Below are positions 7,590 through 15,661 of a DNA stretch of 53,079 nt, one piece after another. Position numbers and translations under genes: made by a program. Positions within the stretch are counted from its first letter, which is position 1. Each line of letters opens with the position of its first letter. The DNA is from Rhodanobacter sp. (GTDB lineage: Bacteria; Pseudomonadota; Gammaproteobacteria; Xanthomonadales; Rhodanobacteraceae). The notes beneath the pieces are model-generated. The model worked only from the letters and a program-made list of their open reading frames with translations. It was not told the origin of the DNA and searched no databases. Location of the stretch: contig JASBTI010000039.1 of NCBI GenBank assembly GCA_030148505.1, forward strand, positions 1 to 53,079. The letters are read 5' to 3'.

Positions 7590-9146
7590 TCAGTGGCCGG
7601 CGCCACTACCGGCACTGCCGAATGGCGGGCGCGCAAACCAGAGGACCGGGATGAGCAGCACGAACAGCACAGCGCAGCCAAGAAATACATCGTTGACGGC
7701 CAAGGTCAGCGCCTCACGGGTCAGCAGGCGGTCGATCAGGCCGAGACTTTGCGTGTGCGAAAGTCCCGCGTGCGTCGTTTGTTCGATGAACTGCGTGGTC
7801 GCCGGGTGTCCGAGATTGATGTCCTCGGTCAAGGTGGCATGGTGCGAGTCGCCACGATGCTGCCACAGGGTCACCATCACCGCAGTGGAGATGCTCGAGC
7901 CCATGGTACGGAAAAAGTTTGACAATCCCGACGCGCTGGCGACCTCCGAAGCGGGCAGACCGGACAGGTAGATCTGGTTCAGCGGGATGAAGAAGCACGG
8001 AATCGCCAGCCCCATTACGAAGCGCGGCAGGATCAAGGTGTCAAACGAGGCGGAACTGTCGAACGTGGAAAACCAGTACGCGGTGGCGGCGAATACCAGG
8101 AAGGAGAATGTCACCACCGCGCGCAATTCGAGTCGGTGCAGGTTGCGACCGAGAATCGGCGCGATCAGGAACGCGAGTATTCCCACCGGTGCCGTGGCCA
8201 GCCCTGCCCAGGTGGCGGTATAGCCCAGGGTAAGCTGCAGCCACAGCGGGAAAATCACGTTGATGCCGAAGAACGCGAACATGCCCAGCGACAAACCGAT
8301 GACACCTACCGTGAAGTTGCGCTGTTTGAACAGCGCAAGATCCACTACCGGATGTTTGGCATTGAGCTCCCATACCACCAGGAAGGTCAGGCAGACCAGG
8401 GCGGTGATACCGAGTACCAGGATCATCGGTGAGGCAAACCAGTCGTTGTCGTTGCCGTTGTCGAGCATGAACTGCAGCGTGCCCACGCCCACCACCAGCA
8501 ACAGCAACCCGATCACGTCGATCGGCGCCTTCTGCGTCTTGGTCTCACGCTTGTGCAGCAGAACCCAGGTCGTCATGCCGGCAAGCAGGCCGACCGGCGC
8601 ATTGATGTAGAAGATCCACGGCCAACTGAAATTGTCGGTAAGCCAGCCACCCAGAATCGGCCCGAAGATCGGTGCCACCACTACGGTCATCGCCCACAAT
8701 GCCAGGGCGATGCCCTGTTTTTCCTTGGGGTAGCTGGACAGCAGCAAGCTCAGTGACAGTGCCACCATGGGGCCCGAACCGGCGCCTTGCAGCAGACGAA
8801 AGACCACCAGCATCGGCATGCTGCTGGCCAGGCCACAGAGCATCGAGAAGATCACGAACAGCATCACCGACGTGACAAAGGTCTTTACCTCGCCGAAGCG
8901 TCGGGCCAGCCAGCCCGTCAGTGGCTGCATGATGGCGCTGGCCAGCGCATAGGAACTGATGGTCCAGGTGCCTTCGCTGGGGCTTACGCCGAGACTGCCG
9001 GCAATATGGGGCACCGCGACATTGACGATGGTCATGTCCAGCACTTCCATGAAAGTGCTGAAGGCGACGGCGATGGTGAGCAACACCAGCGGGGCACCGT
9101 GAAGCGGTTGCGGCGAGGTGGTGCTGTTCGGCGTGGAAGCAGCCAT
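7590..9146 (-). CDS. emrB: DHA2-family drug efflux MFS transporter EmrB
   Basis: Fourteen-helix proton antiporter of the EmrB/QacA type (518 aa), the inner-membrane pump of a tripartite system exporting hydrophobic compounds. Motif D1 is seen at LDMTIVNVAVPHIA (about 36-49), the antiporter motif C at APIFGPILGGWLTDN, and motif A-like GWLARRFGEVK in loop 2-3. It follows emrA by 15 bp in the operon marR - outer-membrane factor - emrA - emrB. Substrates are not predictable from sequence. Confidence 0.92.
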   Translation of the reverse strand: MAASTPNSTTSPQPLHGAPLVLLTIAVAFSTFMEVLDMTIVNVAVPHIAGSLGVSPSEGTWTISSYALASAIMQPLTGWLARRFGEVKTFVTSVMLFVIFSMLCGLASSMPMLVVFRLLQGAGSGPMVALSLSLLLSSYPKEKQGIALALWAMTVVVAPIFGPILGGWLTDNFSWPWIFYINAPVGLLAGMTTWVLLHKRETKTQKAPIDVIGLLLLVVGVGTLQFMLDNGNDNDWFASPMILVLGITALVCLTFLVVWELNAKHPVVDLALFKQRNFTVGVIGLSLGMFAFFGINVIFPLWLQLTLGYTATWAGLATAPVGILAFLIAPILGRNLHRLELRAVVTFSFLVFAATAYWFSTFDSSASFDTLILPRFVMGLAIPCFFIPLNQIYLSGLPASEVASASGLSNFFRTMGSSISTAVMVTLWQHRGDSHHATLTEDINLGHPATTQFIEQTTHAGLSHTQSLGLIDRLLTREALTLAVNDVFLGCAVLFVLLIPVLWFARPPFGSAGSGAGH

Positions 9147-9161
9147 GGCCCTTGACCCAGC

Positions 9162-10370
9162 TTACTGGACGGCGTGCGGGAGATTGGCGCGGATGATTTG
9201 CGCCGCTTCGCTGTCCGCCTTGGCAGCCATCTGGTCGTATACGTCGGTCTCGGCCACCGGCGCGTGTACAGGTACCGGCGATAGCTTCGGGCCTTTGTCG
9301 TCGCGAATGTCCACGGTGACTTCGGTGGACAAGCCAACGCGTAGCGGGTGTTTGTCCAGATCCTTGTCGTTGAGCGCAATACGCACGCTGACCCGCTGTA
9401 CGACCTTGATCCAGTTGCCGGTGGCATTTTGCGCGGGCAGCAAGGAGAACACGCTGCCGGTGCCGGCGCTGATGCCTACTACCGTGCCGTGATAAACCAC
9501 GTCACCGCCATACAGGTCCGACACGACCCTGGCTGGTTGCCCGATCCGGATGTGACGCAGCTGGCCTTCCTTGAAATTTGCATCGACCCACAGATGGTGC
9601 AGCGGCACCACCGTCATCAGATGCTGGCCGGGTTGTACGCTATTGCCAAGCTGGACGCTGCGCTCGGCCACATAACCCGATACCGGCGCATAGATAGCGT
9701 CGCGCTGCGCTGCCACCCAGGCGGCGCGGAAGTTGGCCCGCGCTTCCAGCACCGCCGGGTTTTTTGCCACATCGGTGCCGGCAATCGCGGCATGGGCCGC
9801 GGCGGCCTGGGCGCGTGCCGCCGCAAGCGCCGCCTGGGCCTGAGCCACGCCATCGCGCAGATGCTGGACGGTTTCAGAGGATTCGGCCTTCGCGGCGAGC
9901 AGGGGTAGCCGCCGTTTGAGATCCGCCTGCGCCTTGTCCAGCGCCAGCTGGCTGACCGTAACCTGAGCGTCGGCGGCCAGCGCCGCGCTTTCTTGCTGGG
10001 TGATGCCGCGAACGGCCCGGGCCAGGGCACTGCGGGCTTGCTGCAGGCGAATGCCGGCGTCCGTGCGGTCAAGCTTTACCAGCACCTGGCCGGCCAGCAC
10101 GCGCTGGGTATTGTCAGCGAGGATGGCCACCACCGTACCGGGAACCTGTGCCGAGATCGCCACCTGGTTACCCCCCACATACGCATTGTCTGTTTTGACC
10201 CGGTTTGAGAACACAAAAAGCCATAACAGCCACCAGATCAGGCCGGCAAGGATAAAGACGGCGGCGACGAGCAGCAGGGAGCGGCGGCGCTTCGCGGGGT
10301 TTTTGGCGGCCATGCCGCTGTCGTTGGCGGACTCGGCGGCAGCCGGCGTGGCGGACTCAGTGGTGCTCAT
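9162..10370 (-). CDS. emrA: EmrA-type membrane fusion (periplasmic adaptor) protein
   Basis: Adaptor (402 aa) linking the EmrB pump to an outer-membrane channel. It has an N-terminal cytoplasmic tail, one membrane anchor (about 31-54, SLLLVAAVFILAGLIWWLLW), then the lipoyl half-motif VKTDNAYVGGNQVAISAQVPG, a long Ala/Gln-rich coiled-coil hairpin and the beta-barrel DLYGG segment typical of EmrA. The frame is open to 10433; the ATG at 10370 (MSTTESATPA) is chosen because it leaves a normal leader and a 14-bp overlap with the preceding gene. Confidence 0.92.
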   Translation of the reverse strand: MSTTESATPAAAESANDSGMAAKNPAKRRRSLLLVAAVFILAGLIWWLLWLFVFSNRVKTDNAYVGGNQVAISAQVPGTVVAILADNTQRVLAGQVLVKLDRTDAGIRLQQARSALARAVRGITQQESAALAADAQVTVSQLALDKAQADLKRRLPLLAAKAESSETVQHLRDGVAQAQAALAAARAQAAAAHAAIAGTDVAKNPAVLEARANFRAAWVAAQRDAIYAPVSGYVAERSVQLGNSVQPGQHLMTVVPLHHLWVDANFKEGQLRHIRIGQPARVVSDLYGGDVVYHGTVVGISAGTGSVFSLLPAQNATGNWIKVVQRVSVRIALNDKDLDKHPLRVGLSTEVTVDIRDDKGPKLSPVPVHAPVAETDVYDQMAAKADSEAAQIIRANLPHAVQ

Positions 10371-11862
10371 GGTCGGCGTCTCCGGCAAGGGCGGAAGATG
10401 AGGGGGAGGAGGCAGGAGCGGGTGCCTTGTCATTCATGCGATAACCACCGCCAAGGGCCTTGATCAGCGCCAGGTCCGTTTCCACGGCGCGGGCATGCAA
10501 TTGAACCGCGGCGTCGCGTTGCTGCAACAGCTTTGCCTCTGCCAGCAGACTTTCGCGGGCGTCCCGTACGCCCTGGTGCAGCCGCACCCGGGCACTGCTC
10601 AGCAAGTTCCTGTCGGCATCGAGTCGTGCCTGTTGCGCGTGGCGCTGTGCGGCTATCTGCTCAGCGCCCAGCACCTGCGAGGCGACCTCGCGCGCGGCAC
10701 TCACCACGGTACGGTCGTACTGCGCGATGGCGGCCTCGAGCTCGGCCTTGCTGCGTCCATAATTCGCTTTCAGTGCACCGCCGTTGAAAATCGGAAGATG
10801 CAGGGCTGGCGTTGCCGCAAATGTGCGGCTGCTGGCGCTGAACAACTTGCCCATGTCGATGCTGGAAAGACCCGCCAACGCGGAGATGCTGATATCCGGA
10901 AAAAATTCGGCGCGTGCCGCATCCGTCTGCCGCCGTGCTGCCTCGACCTGCCAGCGGCTGGCGGCAATATCGGGGCGCCGCGCCATCAGATCCAGGCCGG
11001 CACCGGCGGGTATGCCGCGCTCGATCGGCGGGAGTGGCCGGACGTGCAGCGAGGGTAGAGCGGCAGGCGCGATCCCGAGCAGTGAGGCCAGCACGACCCG
11101 GCGGATTTGTGCCGAACCATCGAGCGCGATGCGTGCTTCGCGCGCACTCGCCAGTTGCGACCTGGCATTTTGCAAGGTGTCGGGGGAATCCACACCTTGG
11201 CGCACACGTATCGCGGCGATTCGCGTAAATTGCCGCTGGATGCCGAGCTGTTGATTGGCCAGTTGCAGCCGCGCCTGGTCGGCCTGCCAGCCAAAATACG
11301 TCTCGGCCACGGCATATTGCAGTGCCAGCGCGGCGGCGCTGCGCTGTGCCTGGGCAGCATGCATCTGGTCAAGCGCGGCTTCCAGCTTTGCGCGCTTCTT
11401 GCCCCACCAGTCGAAATCGTACTGCAGCTGCAGTCCCAGGTCGGCCTGGTTGTACCAGGTGAAGCCCAGAAACCGACTTGGTATCAGGCCGTTTTCACTG
11501 AGTCGCTGGCGTGAGAATTGCGCACTCCCATTGACGGAAAGGCCGAGTTGCGCGGCGGTCAGCCGAGCCAATTGTCCGGCACTCCTCACGCGACTGCGGG
11601 CGAGTGCAAGGTCAGGCGCCTGCCGCATGGCAAGCGTCATCAGCTGATCCAGCTGCCGATCGTGATAGTGACGCCACCACTGGGTCTGTGGCCAGCCACT
11701 ACGAACCGGCGCCGACAGGCCGGCCAGCGGCACATCATCACGCAAGGATGGCGTGGCCAGTTTCGCGGGAGGCGAGGCGCAGGCAGCCAGTGCCAGCAAG
11801 GCGGCCGAGAGGCACGCGATGCGCGCGTGAAGTCCGGCACGCTTCAGCGTTGCACTGTTCAT
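10357..11862 (-). CDS. NodT-family outer-membrane efflux lipoprotein
   Basis: TolC-like outer-membrane channel completing the tripartite pump. The N-terminus is a lipoprotein signal with lipobox LAAC (Cys28). Two OEP repeats follow, with the features DFDWWGKKRAKLEAA, RRPDIAASRWQVEAARRQTDAARAEFFPDI (the RPDI signature of the family) and PIFNGG. Length is 501 aa. The C-terminus is unusually Ser/Ala-rich and ends in a short His-rich tail (DADHEHH). The start forms an ATGA overlap with the marR stop and the end overlaps emrA by 14 bp. Confidence 0.92.
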   Translation of the reverse strand: MNSATLKRAGLHARIACLSAALLALAACASPPAKLATPSLRDDVPLAGLSAPVRSGWPQTQWWRHYHDRQLDQLMTLAMRQAPDLALARSRVRSAGQLARLTAAQLGLSVNGSAQFSRQRLSENGLIPSRFLGFTWYNQADLGLQLQYDFDWWGKKRAKLEAALDQMHAAQAQRSAAALALQYAVAETYFGWQADQARLQLANQQLGIQRQFTRIAAIRVRQGVDSPDTLQNARSQLASAREARIALDGSAQIRRVVLASLLGIAPAALPSLHVRPLPPIERGIPAGAGLDLMARRPDIAASRWQVEAARRQTDAARAEFFPDISISALAGLSSIDMGKLFSASSRTFAATPALHLPIFNGGALKANYGRSKAELEAAIAQYDRTVVSAAREVASQVLGAEQIAAQRHAQQARLDADRNLLSSARVRLHQGVRDARESLLAEAKLLQQRDAAVQLHARAVETDLALIKALGGGYRMNDKAPAPASSPSSSALAGDADHEHH

Positions 11863-12383
11863 GAAATGGGTGCCTCGCTCATGCGGTCGAGATTGGCTGC
11901 CAGTTTGCGCAGCAGTCGGTCGAGTTGCCGCTTGTCGGTGGGGTTGAAGCCATCGAACATCCTACCGAGCCGCGGAAACATCGGAGGAAGCATTTTCTGC
12001 ACCAGCCGGCGGCCGCTTGCGGTAATGCGAATCAGCACCCGCCTGCGGTCCTCGGGGCTGGGTGCGCGGTTGATCAGTTTGCGCTTGACCAGCGCATTGG
12101 CGATGCGCGTCATATTGGTCGCTCCCTGGGTGGCCAGGTCACATAGCTCACTGGGCGTCGAGCTCCCTTCAGGACGGCTGTACAGGATCATCAGCGTCAA
12201 GAATTCGCTGTGGTTGAGCTTGTGGGGCTTGAGTTCGAGTTCGAGCTCTTCCTGCAGACAACCGGTAACCATCAACATCAACCGGCTCAGTCGGGCTTCG
12301 GCGGCAGGTGTTTGCGGTATCACTTGGCTTATCCGGCCGATACCCTCGTCCATCATCCCGATGCATCTGTTGAGGCGAGCCAT
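11859..12383 (-). CDS. MarR-family transcriptional regulator of the efflux operon
   Basis: Winged-helix repressor (174 aa from the chosen start). The helix-turn-helix region is TPSELCDLATQGATNMTRIANALVKRKLI, followed by the wing APSPEDRRRVLIRIT, both classic MarR features. The frame is open up to 12476, but that extension would translate through a perfect palindrome; the ATG at 12383 (MARLNRCIGMM) sits 8 bp inside of the palindrome with GGATGA upstream, so it is preferred. The regulator heads the operon with the outer-membrane factor, emrA and emrB and probably represses it, released by a drug-like ligand. Confidence 0.9.
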   Translation of the reverse strand: MARLNRCIGMMDEGIGRISQVIPQTPAAEARLSRLMLMVTGCLQEELELELKPHKLNHSEFLTLMILYSRPEGSSTPSELCDLATQGATNMTRIANALVKRKLINRAPSPEDRRRVLIRITASGRRLVQKMLPPMFPRLGRMFDGFNPTDKRQLDRLLRKLAANLDRMSEAPIS

Positions 12384-12391
12384 GTCATCCG

Positions 12392-12417
12392 CTTTTATTT
12401 CATCGATGAAATAAAAG
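12392..12417. promoter_or_regulatory. Perfect 26-bp palindrome, probable MarR operator
   Basis: Positions 12392-12404 read CTTTTATTTCATC and 12405-12417 are its exact reverse complement, with no central gap. The site lies between the marR start (12383) and the deduced promoter, and overlaps the -10 box. MarR proteins bind such palindromes as dimers, so autorepression is likely. The site is strikingly AT-rich for this GC-rich genome. Confidence 0.8.
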
Positions 12418-12444
12418 ATAGCAAGTGGCACGCGGGGAGTGCAA
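12415..12444 (-). promoter_or_regulatory. Probable sigma-70 promoter of the marR-emr operon
   Basis: On the minus strand TTGCAC (12444-12439) and TATCTT (12420-12415) are separated by 18 bp, a good -35/-10 match. The -10 box overlaps the edge of the 26-bp palindrome, so a bound repressor would block polymerase. Confidence 0.55.
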
Positions 12445-12509
12445 GAAGCATCACCGTCTACCAGCGATGTGTCCACGCTGTATGACGGGACGCCTTTGAG
12501 GCTGCTGGA

Positions 12510-13328
12510 TCAGTGTCCCGCAGGGATGGTAGGGAGGCGATCACTCTTGAGTCGGGCGTGACGATCGAGATCAAACAGGCGCCTGGCGTTCGCGGTGGTG
12601 GCAGCGGCAACCTCGTCCTCCGCTTGGTGGCGCAGTGTGGCAATGCAGCGAAGCACCTCGCTCACTCTCGCCGGTTCGTTGCGCTGCCCCCGGTGGCCGG
12701 CATTGGGCTGGTCGGGTGCGTCGCTTTCGAGCAGCAGGAATTCGATCGGCATCTCCGCCACGATATGCCGAAGGCGCTGCGCTCGTTGGTAGGTCACCGG
12801 ACCGCCAATGCCGAGGTGGAAACCGAGTTCCCACAGTCTCTCAGCTTGCTGCAGGCTGCCCGAAAAGCTGTGAACCACACCACGTAGCGGCCCCGCCCGG
12901 CGCAGGGTCAAGGTCACTTCTTCCAAGGCCCGTCGCGCATGCACGATGACGGGCAGATCACGTTCACGCGCGAGTTGCAATTGCCTGACGAAATATTCGC
13001 GCTGCAGCGCGTGGTCCAGATGCGGGACGTGAAAGTCGAGGCCAAGTTCCCCTACGGCGACGGCGCTTTCGTCGTCCAGCCAGGATGACAGTGCCTCCAC
13101 ATCTCGGGGTTCATGCTGTGGCAAATACATCGGGTGCAGACCAAAGGCAGGAAAAACCCCCGGCAGGCTTTCACACAGGGCTTTTATGCGCGTCCAGCTC
13201 GCCGCGTCGACCGCGGGAACGATCATGCCTGCAACGCCCGCGGCGGCGGCCGATGCCAGCACCGTGGAGCGATCCGCGTCGAAAGCATGGTGGTCCAGGT
13301 GCACGTGGCTATCGATCAAGGGGGGCAT
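12510..13328 (-). CDS. TatD-family metal-dependent hydrolase (DNase)
   Basis: TIM-barrel metallohydrolase of the TatD/YjjV type (272 aa), expected to act as a 3'-5' exonuclease or phosphodiesterase in the cytoplasm. Metal ligands are visible in DSHVHLD (N-terminal HxH), GELGLDF (Glu), PVIVHAR (His), VHSFSG (His) and LLESDAPDQ (Asp). The open frame continues to 13916, but the ATG at 13328 places the DSHVHLD motif at its normal position near residue 6. Divergent from the glycine-zipper genes. Confidence 0.9.
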   Translation of the reverse strand: MPPLIDSHVHLDHHAFDADRSTVLASAAAAGVAGMIVPAVDAASWTRIKALCESLPGVFPAFGLHPMYLPQHEPRDVEALSSWLDDESAVAVGELGLDFHVPHLDHALQREYFVRQLQLARERDLPVIVHARRALEEVTLTLRRAGPLRGVVHSFSGSLQQAERLWELGFHLGIGGPVTYQRAQRLRHIVAEMPIEFLLLESDAPDQPNAGHRGQRNEPARVSEVLRCIATLRHQAEDEVAAATTANARRLFDLDRHARLKSDRLPTIPAGH

Positions 13329-13499
13329 GGTGGGTTCCCTAGGGGCGAATTGCGGACAGTCGCACGAATACTTTGTGAAGACAGTGTAATGATCCCGAGC
13401 TAGGCCTGATTCAGCTGGTGAGGGGTTCAATGGGAACGCAGGTAATTGCGTGGCGAATTGTGACGCATGGGGATTACTGCAAAAACAGAGGAGAGCGTG

Positions 13500-14093
13500 A
13501 TGAACAGATTGATGATCAACGCATTGAACGTCGCGATGGCGGCGGCATTGGCAACCGGCTTGTCCGCATGCAATCGCAATGCCGATGCCGGGCCTGCCAA
13601 CGGGACGCAGGGGGGCGCTGCTGCCAGCGCGGCGAATGCCGACAATGGCATCAGGTATGCCAAGGTGGTGAGCGTCAATCCGATTCGCAAGACCGTGAAT
13701 CACCCGCGACAGGTATGCCGTGACCAGGTAGTGACACATACCGCGCCGCCCAAGGATGAACATCGGATCGCCGGTACCGCAATCGGCGCCGTCGTGGGGG
13801 GCTTGGTGGGCAACCAGATAGGTGGCGGTCGCGGCAAGACGCTGGCCACGGTAGCTGGCGCGGTGGGTGGCGGTTATGCGGGCAATCGCATCGAGGCCAG
13901 TCGCCAGAAGCCGCAAGTGACCTCGTCAGTCGAGCGTCAATGCGAAACCGTCAACAACAGCAGCAGCAAGATCGTCGGCTATGACGTCCGCTACGTCTAC
14001 AACGGGGTAACCCGGACCGCGCGCATGGATCATGACCCGGGTGATCGAGTCCAAGTGCAAGAGGGCGTAATCGCCGTTTCCTCCGCTCAATGA
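13500..14093 (+). CDS. Glycine-zipper 2TM lipoprotein
   Basis: Exported lipoprotein of 197 aa. The signal peptide ends in lipobox LSAC (Cys24). The centre (about 88-134) carries two glycine-zipper helices (AGTAIGAVVGGLVGNQIGGG and ATVAGAVGGGYAGNRIE) as in SlyB/Rick_17kDa-type envelope proteins, and the C-terminus is a small beta-rich domain (YDVRYVYNGVTRTARMDHDPG). The start is fixed by GAGGAG upstream of the ATG at 13500. A second glycine-zipper lipoprotein follows after 46 bp, so they probably form an operon. The exact role in the envelope is unknown. Confidence 0.85.
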   Translation: MNRLMINALNVAMAAALATGLSACNRNADAGPANGTQGGAAASAANADNGIRYAKVVSVNPIRKTVNHPRQVCRDQVVTHTAPPKDEHRIAGTAIGAVVGGLVGNQIGGGRGKTLATVAGAVGGGYAGNRIEASRQKPQVTSSVERQCETVNNSSSKIVGYDVRYVYNGVTRTARMDHDPGDRVQVQEGVIAVSSAQ

Positions 14094-14139
14094 TCTGCAA
14101 CGCGTTGCAGCTACTACCCCTGAAATTCAAGGAGAAACC

Positions 14140-14649
14140 ATGAACGCGCAACGAAGCAGTCTGATCCTCCCCCTTGTGCTGACAGCGAGCGTTGCCCTTG
14201 CCGGGTGCGCCACGGGTCCCTATGGCAACAATCGCCCTGTCGATTCCGGTTACGGTTACCAGGGTCAGCCGCCGGGCGCTTACGGCAACCGCGGTGACCG
14301 GGGCGGCTGCCAGAACTGTGGTGTGGTGGAGGAAGTCCAGCAGGTGTACGTGAAGGACAGCGGCAACGGTGGAACCATCGGCGCGATCATCGGCGCCGTG
14401 GCAGGTGGTGTGCTCGGCAATACGGTAGGCAAGGGAGATGGCCGTAAGGCGGCCACAGTTGCCGGTGCGGTGGCGGGCGGCGTGGTGGGCAACCAGGTGG
14501 GTAAGCGAAATGACGGGACCTCCACTGCCTGGCGCATCGTGGTGCGTTTGGACAATGGTCGGTACGTTACCGTGACTCAGCGCGACAATCCCGGGTTTCG
14601 CAATGGCGACTATGTGGTGCTTCGGGGAGACAGAGTCTACGCGAGGTAA
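14140..14649 (+). CDS. Glycine-zipper 2TM lipoprotein (SlyB-like)
   Basis: Lipoprotein of 169 aa with lipobox LAGC (Cys23), a Gly/Tyr-rich linker, a small CQNCG pair of cysteines (about 57-60), two glycine-zipper helices (GAIIGAVAGGVLGNTVGKG; AGAVAGGVVGNQVGK) and a C-terminal beta domain (WRIVVRLDNGRYVTVTQ). AAGGAG precedes the ATG. It is a paralogue of the upstream gene in design. A strong terminator follows 42 bp after the stop. SlyB-type proteins form outer-membrane ring assemblies under envelope stress; that role here is an inference. Confidence 0.85.
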   Translation: MNAQRSSLILPLVLTASVALAGCATGPYGNNRPVDSGYGYQGQPPGAYGNRGDRGGCQNCGVVEEVQQVYVKDSGNGGTIGAIIGAVAGGVLGNTVGKGDGRKAATVAGAVAGGVVGNQVGKRNDGTSTAWRIVVRLDNGRYVTVTQRDNPGFRNGDYVVLRGDRVYAR

Positions 14650-14658
14650 TTTTACTAT

Positions 14659-14674
14659 GGACGTATAGACGTCC
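14659..14674. repeat. Small hairpin after the glycine-zipper gene
   Basis: Inverted repeat GGACGT / ACGTCC with a 4-nt loop, 10 bp after the stop and 16 bp before the terminator. It may stabilise the mRNA 3' end; no other role is visible. Confidence 0.35.
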
Positions 14675-14690
14675 GTAAAACAGAAAAAGG

Positions 14691-14714
14691 AAAAGCCCTC
14701 GATCGAGGGCTTTT
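14691..14714. terminator. Rho-independent terminator
   Basis: Perfect 24-bp palindrome: AAAAGCCCTCGA followed by its reverse complement, ending in TTTT then CG. A-run on one side and T-run on the other make it a bidirectional terminator between the glycine-zipper genes and the convergent cell wall hydrolase gene. Confidence 0.88.
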
Positions 14715-14759
14715 CGTATCTGCATTCCGGAGCGTCAGAAGAGGCGTCCCCGTTTCGGG

Positions 14760-15194
14760 TCAGTTCACCGCATAAAACGCGTGTTCGCCGATCGTGACGC
14801 TGGGACGATTGAGTGACCAGGACGGGCTGATGTCGATCGTAGCGAAGTGATCGGCCCGCGGCACCACCATATGGCGTTGAGCCAGCGGAAGTTGCCAGTT
14901 GTGAATGGATTTTCCCGCCAACACCCAGGCCTTGTGGAAGGCGTCCAGGTTGCTTATGTCGAACGAACCGGGTGTGGTGGTGGTGGCAAACTGATGCGGC
15001 GCAGTGACTACCTTGCATACCGTGCTGCCCCAGTGGCCGCGATCACGCCGCCGCAAGGCTACTTCTGCCACCGCCATCTGTCCCAGTGTGGGTTGGCTGC
15101 GCGCTTCCAGATAGACCGTGGTGGCCAGGCAGGCCTGATCTGCGACGGGCTGGGGCAACAGGGTTGTCAGCCACAACAGCATGGAAAGTTTCAT
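14760..15194 (-). CDS. SleB-type cell wall hydrolase
   Basis: Secreted or periplasmic peptidoglycan hydrolase of the Hydrolase_2 (SleB/CwlJ) family, 144 aa. After a short signal-like N-terminus (MKLSMLLWLTTLLPQPVA) comes the core CLATTVYLEARSQPTLGQMAVAEVALRR, in which the Glu of Y(L/F)EAR is the expected catalytic residue, then WGSTVCKVVTAPHQF and AFYAVN at the end. The frame is open to 15296, but only the ATG at 15194 gives the signal peptide. A short inverted repeat (GCCTGT-3-ACAGGC, 15224-15238) lies about 30 bp upstream of the start and could be an operator. Confidence 0.8.
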   Translation of the reverse strand: MKLSMLLWLTTLLPQPVADQACLATTVYLEARSQPTLGQMAVAEVALRRRDRGHWGSTVCKVVTAPHQFATTTTPGSFDISNLDAFHKAWVLAGKSIHNWQLPLAQRHMVVPRADHFATIDISPSWSLNRPSVTIGEHAFYAVN

Positions 15195-15661
15195 GTTCTG
15201 CCTCCAACGTGCTGTACGCGCACGCCTGTATGACAGGCTTGTCGCGCCATTGCGGTGGACGGGCGGGCAGGCCGTTCCACCTGGATACATCGCCACAACC
15301 GAAACTTGGTGGTTGGGCGCTTTGCCATGGGATTATGGCGTGAGCGACGCCTTGGGCATCGATCGGCTTGAGTGACGCCTGGTTTGGCACGTGCCGCCTG
15401 GCTCCTGTGCCAACTACTGCTGTTTCAACATCCTGAAACAGCGTGTCCGTCATCCGGTCTTTTGACCGGGTCGCGCCGATCCGGAATCTTCCGGTTCGTC
15501 GCGTACAGCGGTGTCCATGATCCGGACCCCGCAAATTTTGATTTGGCGCAGCCTAGTGGCGGATGCCGCGGCTGGCAAGTGCCTCGTCGCCGAAATTCAG
15601 TTTGGACTCACATTTCACTGGCTCGAAATTGTCCGTATTTTTCCTTGTGGACGCCACGGAT
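15195..15661. other. Intergenic region of 467 bp with two adjacent hairpins
   Basis: No convincing gene is seen here. It must hold the promoter of the cell wall hydrolase gene near its left end. In the middle are two consecutive inverted repeats: CTGTTTCA / TGAAACAG (15420-15441, 6-nt loop) and CCGGTC / GACCGG (15454-15469, 4-nt loop TTTT). They could be a terminator for ygfZ, which ends at 15662, or part of a small RNA; nothing in the sequence decides this. Confidence 0.4.

Noticed and set aside
12384..12476. Longer marR protein starting at 12476
   Set aside because: The extension would translate through the 26-bp operator and promoter; the ATG at 12383 fits both the family and the control region.
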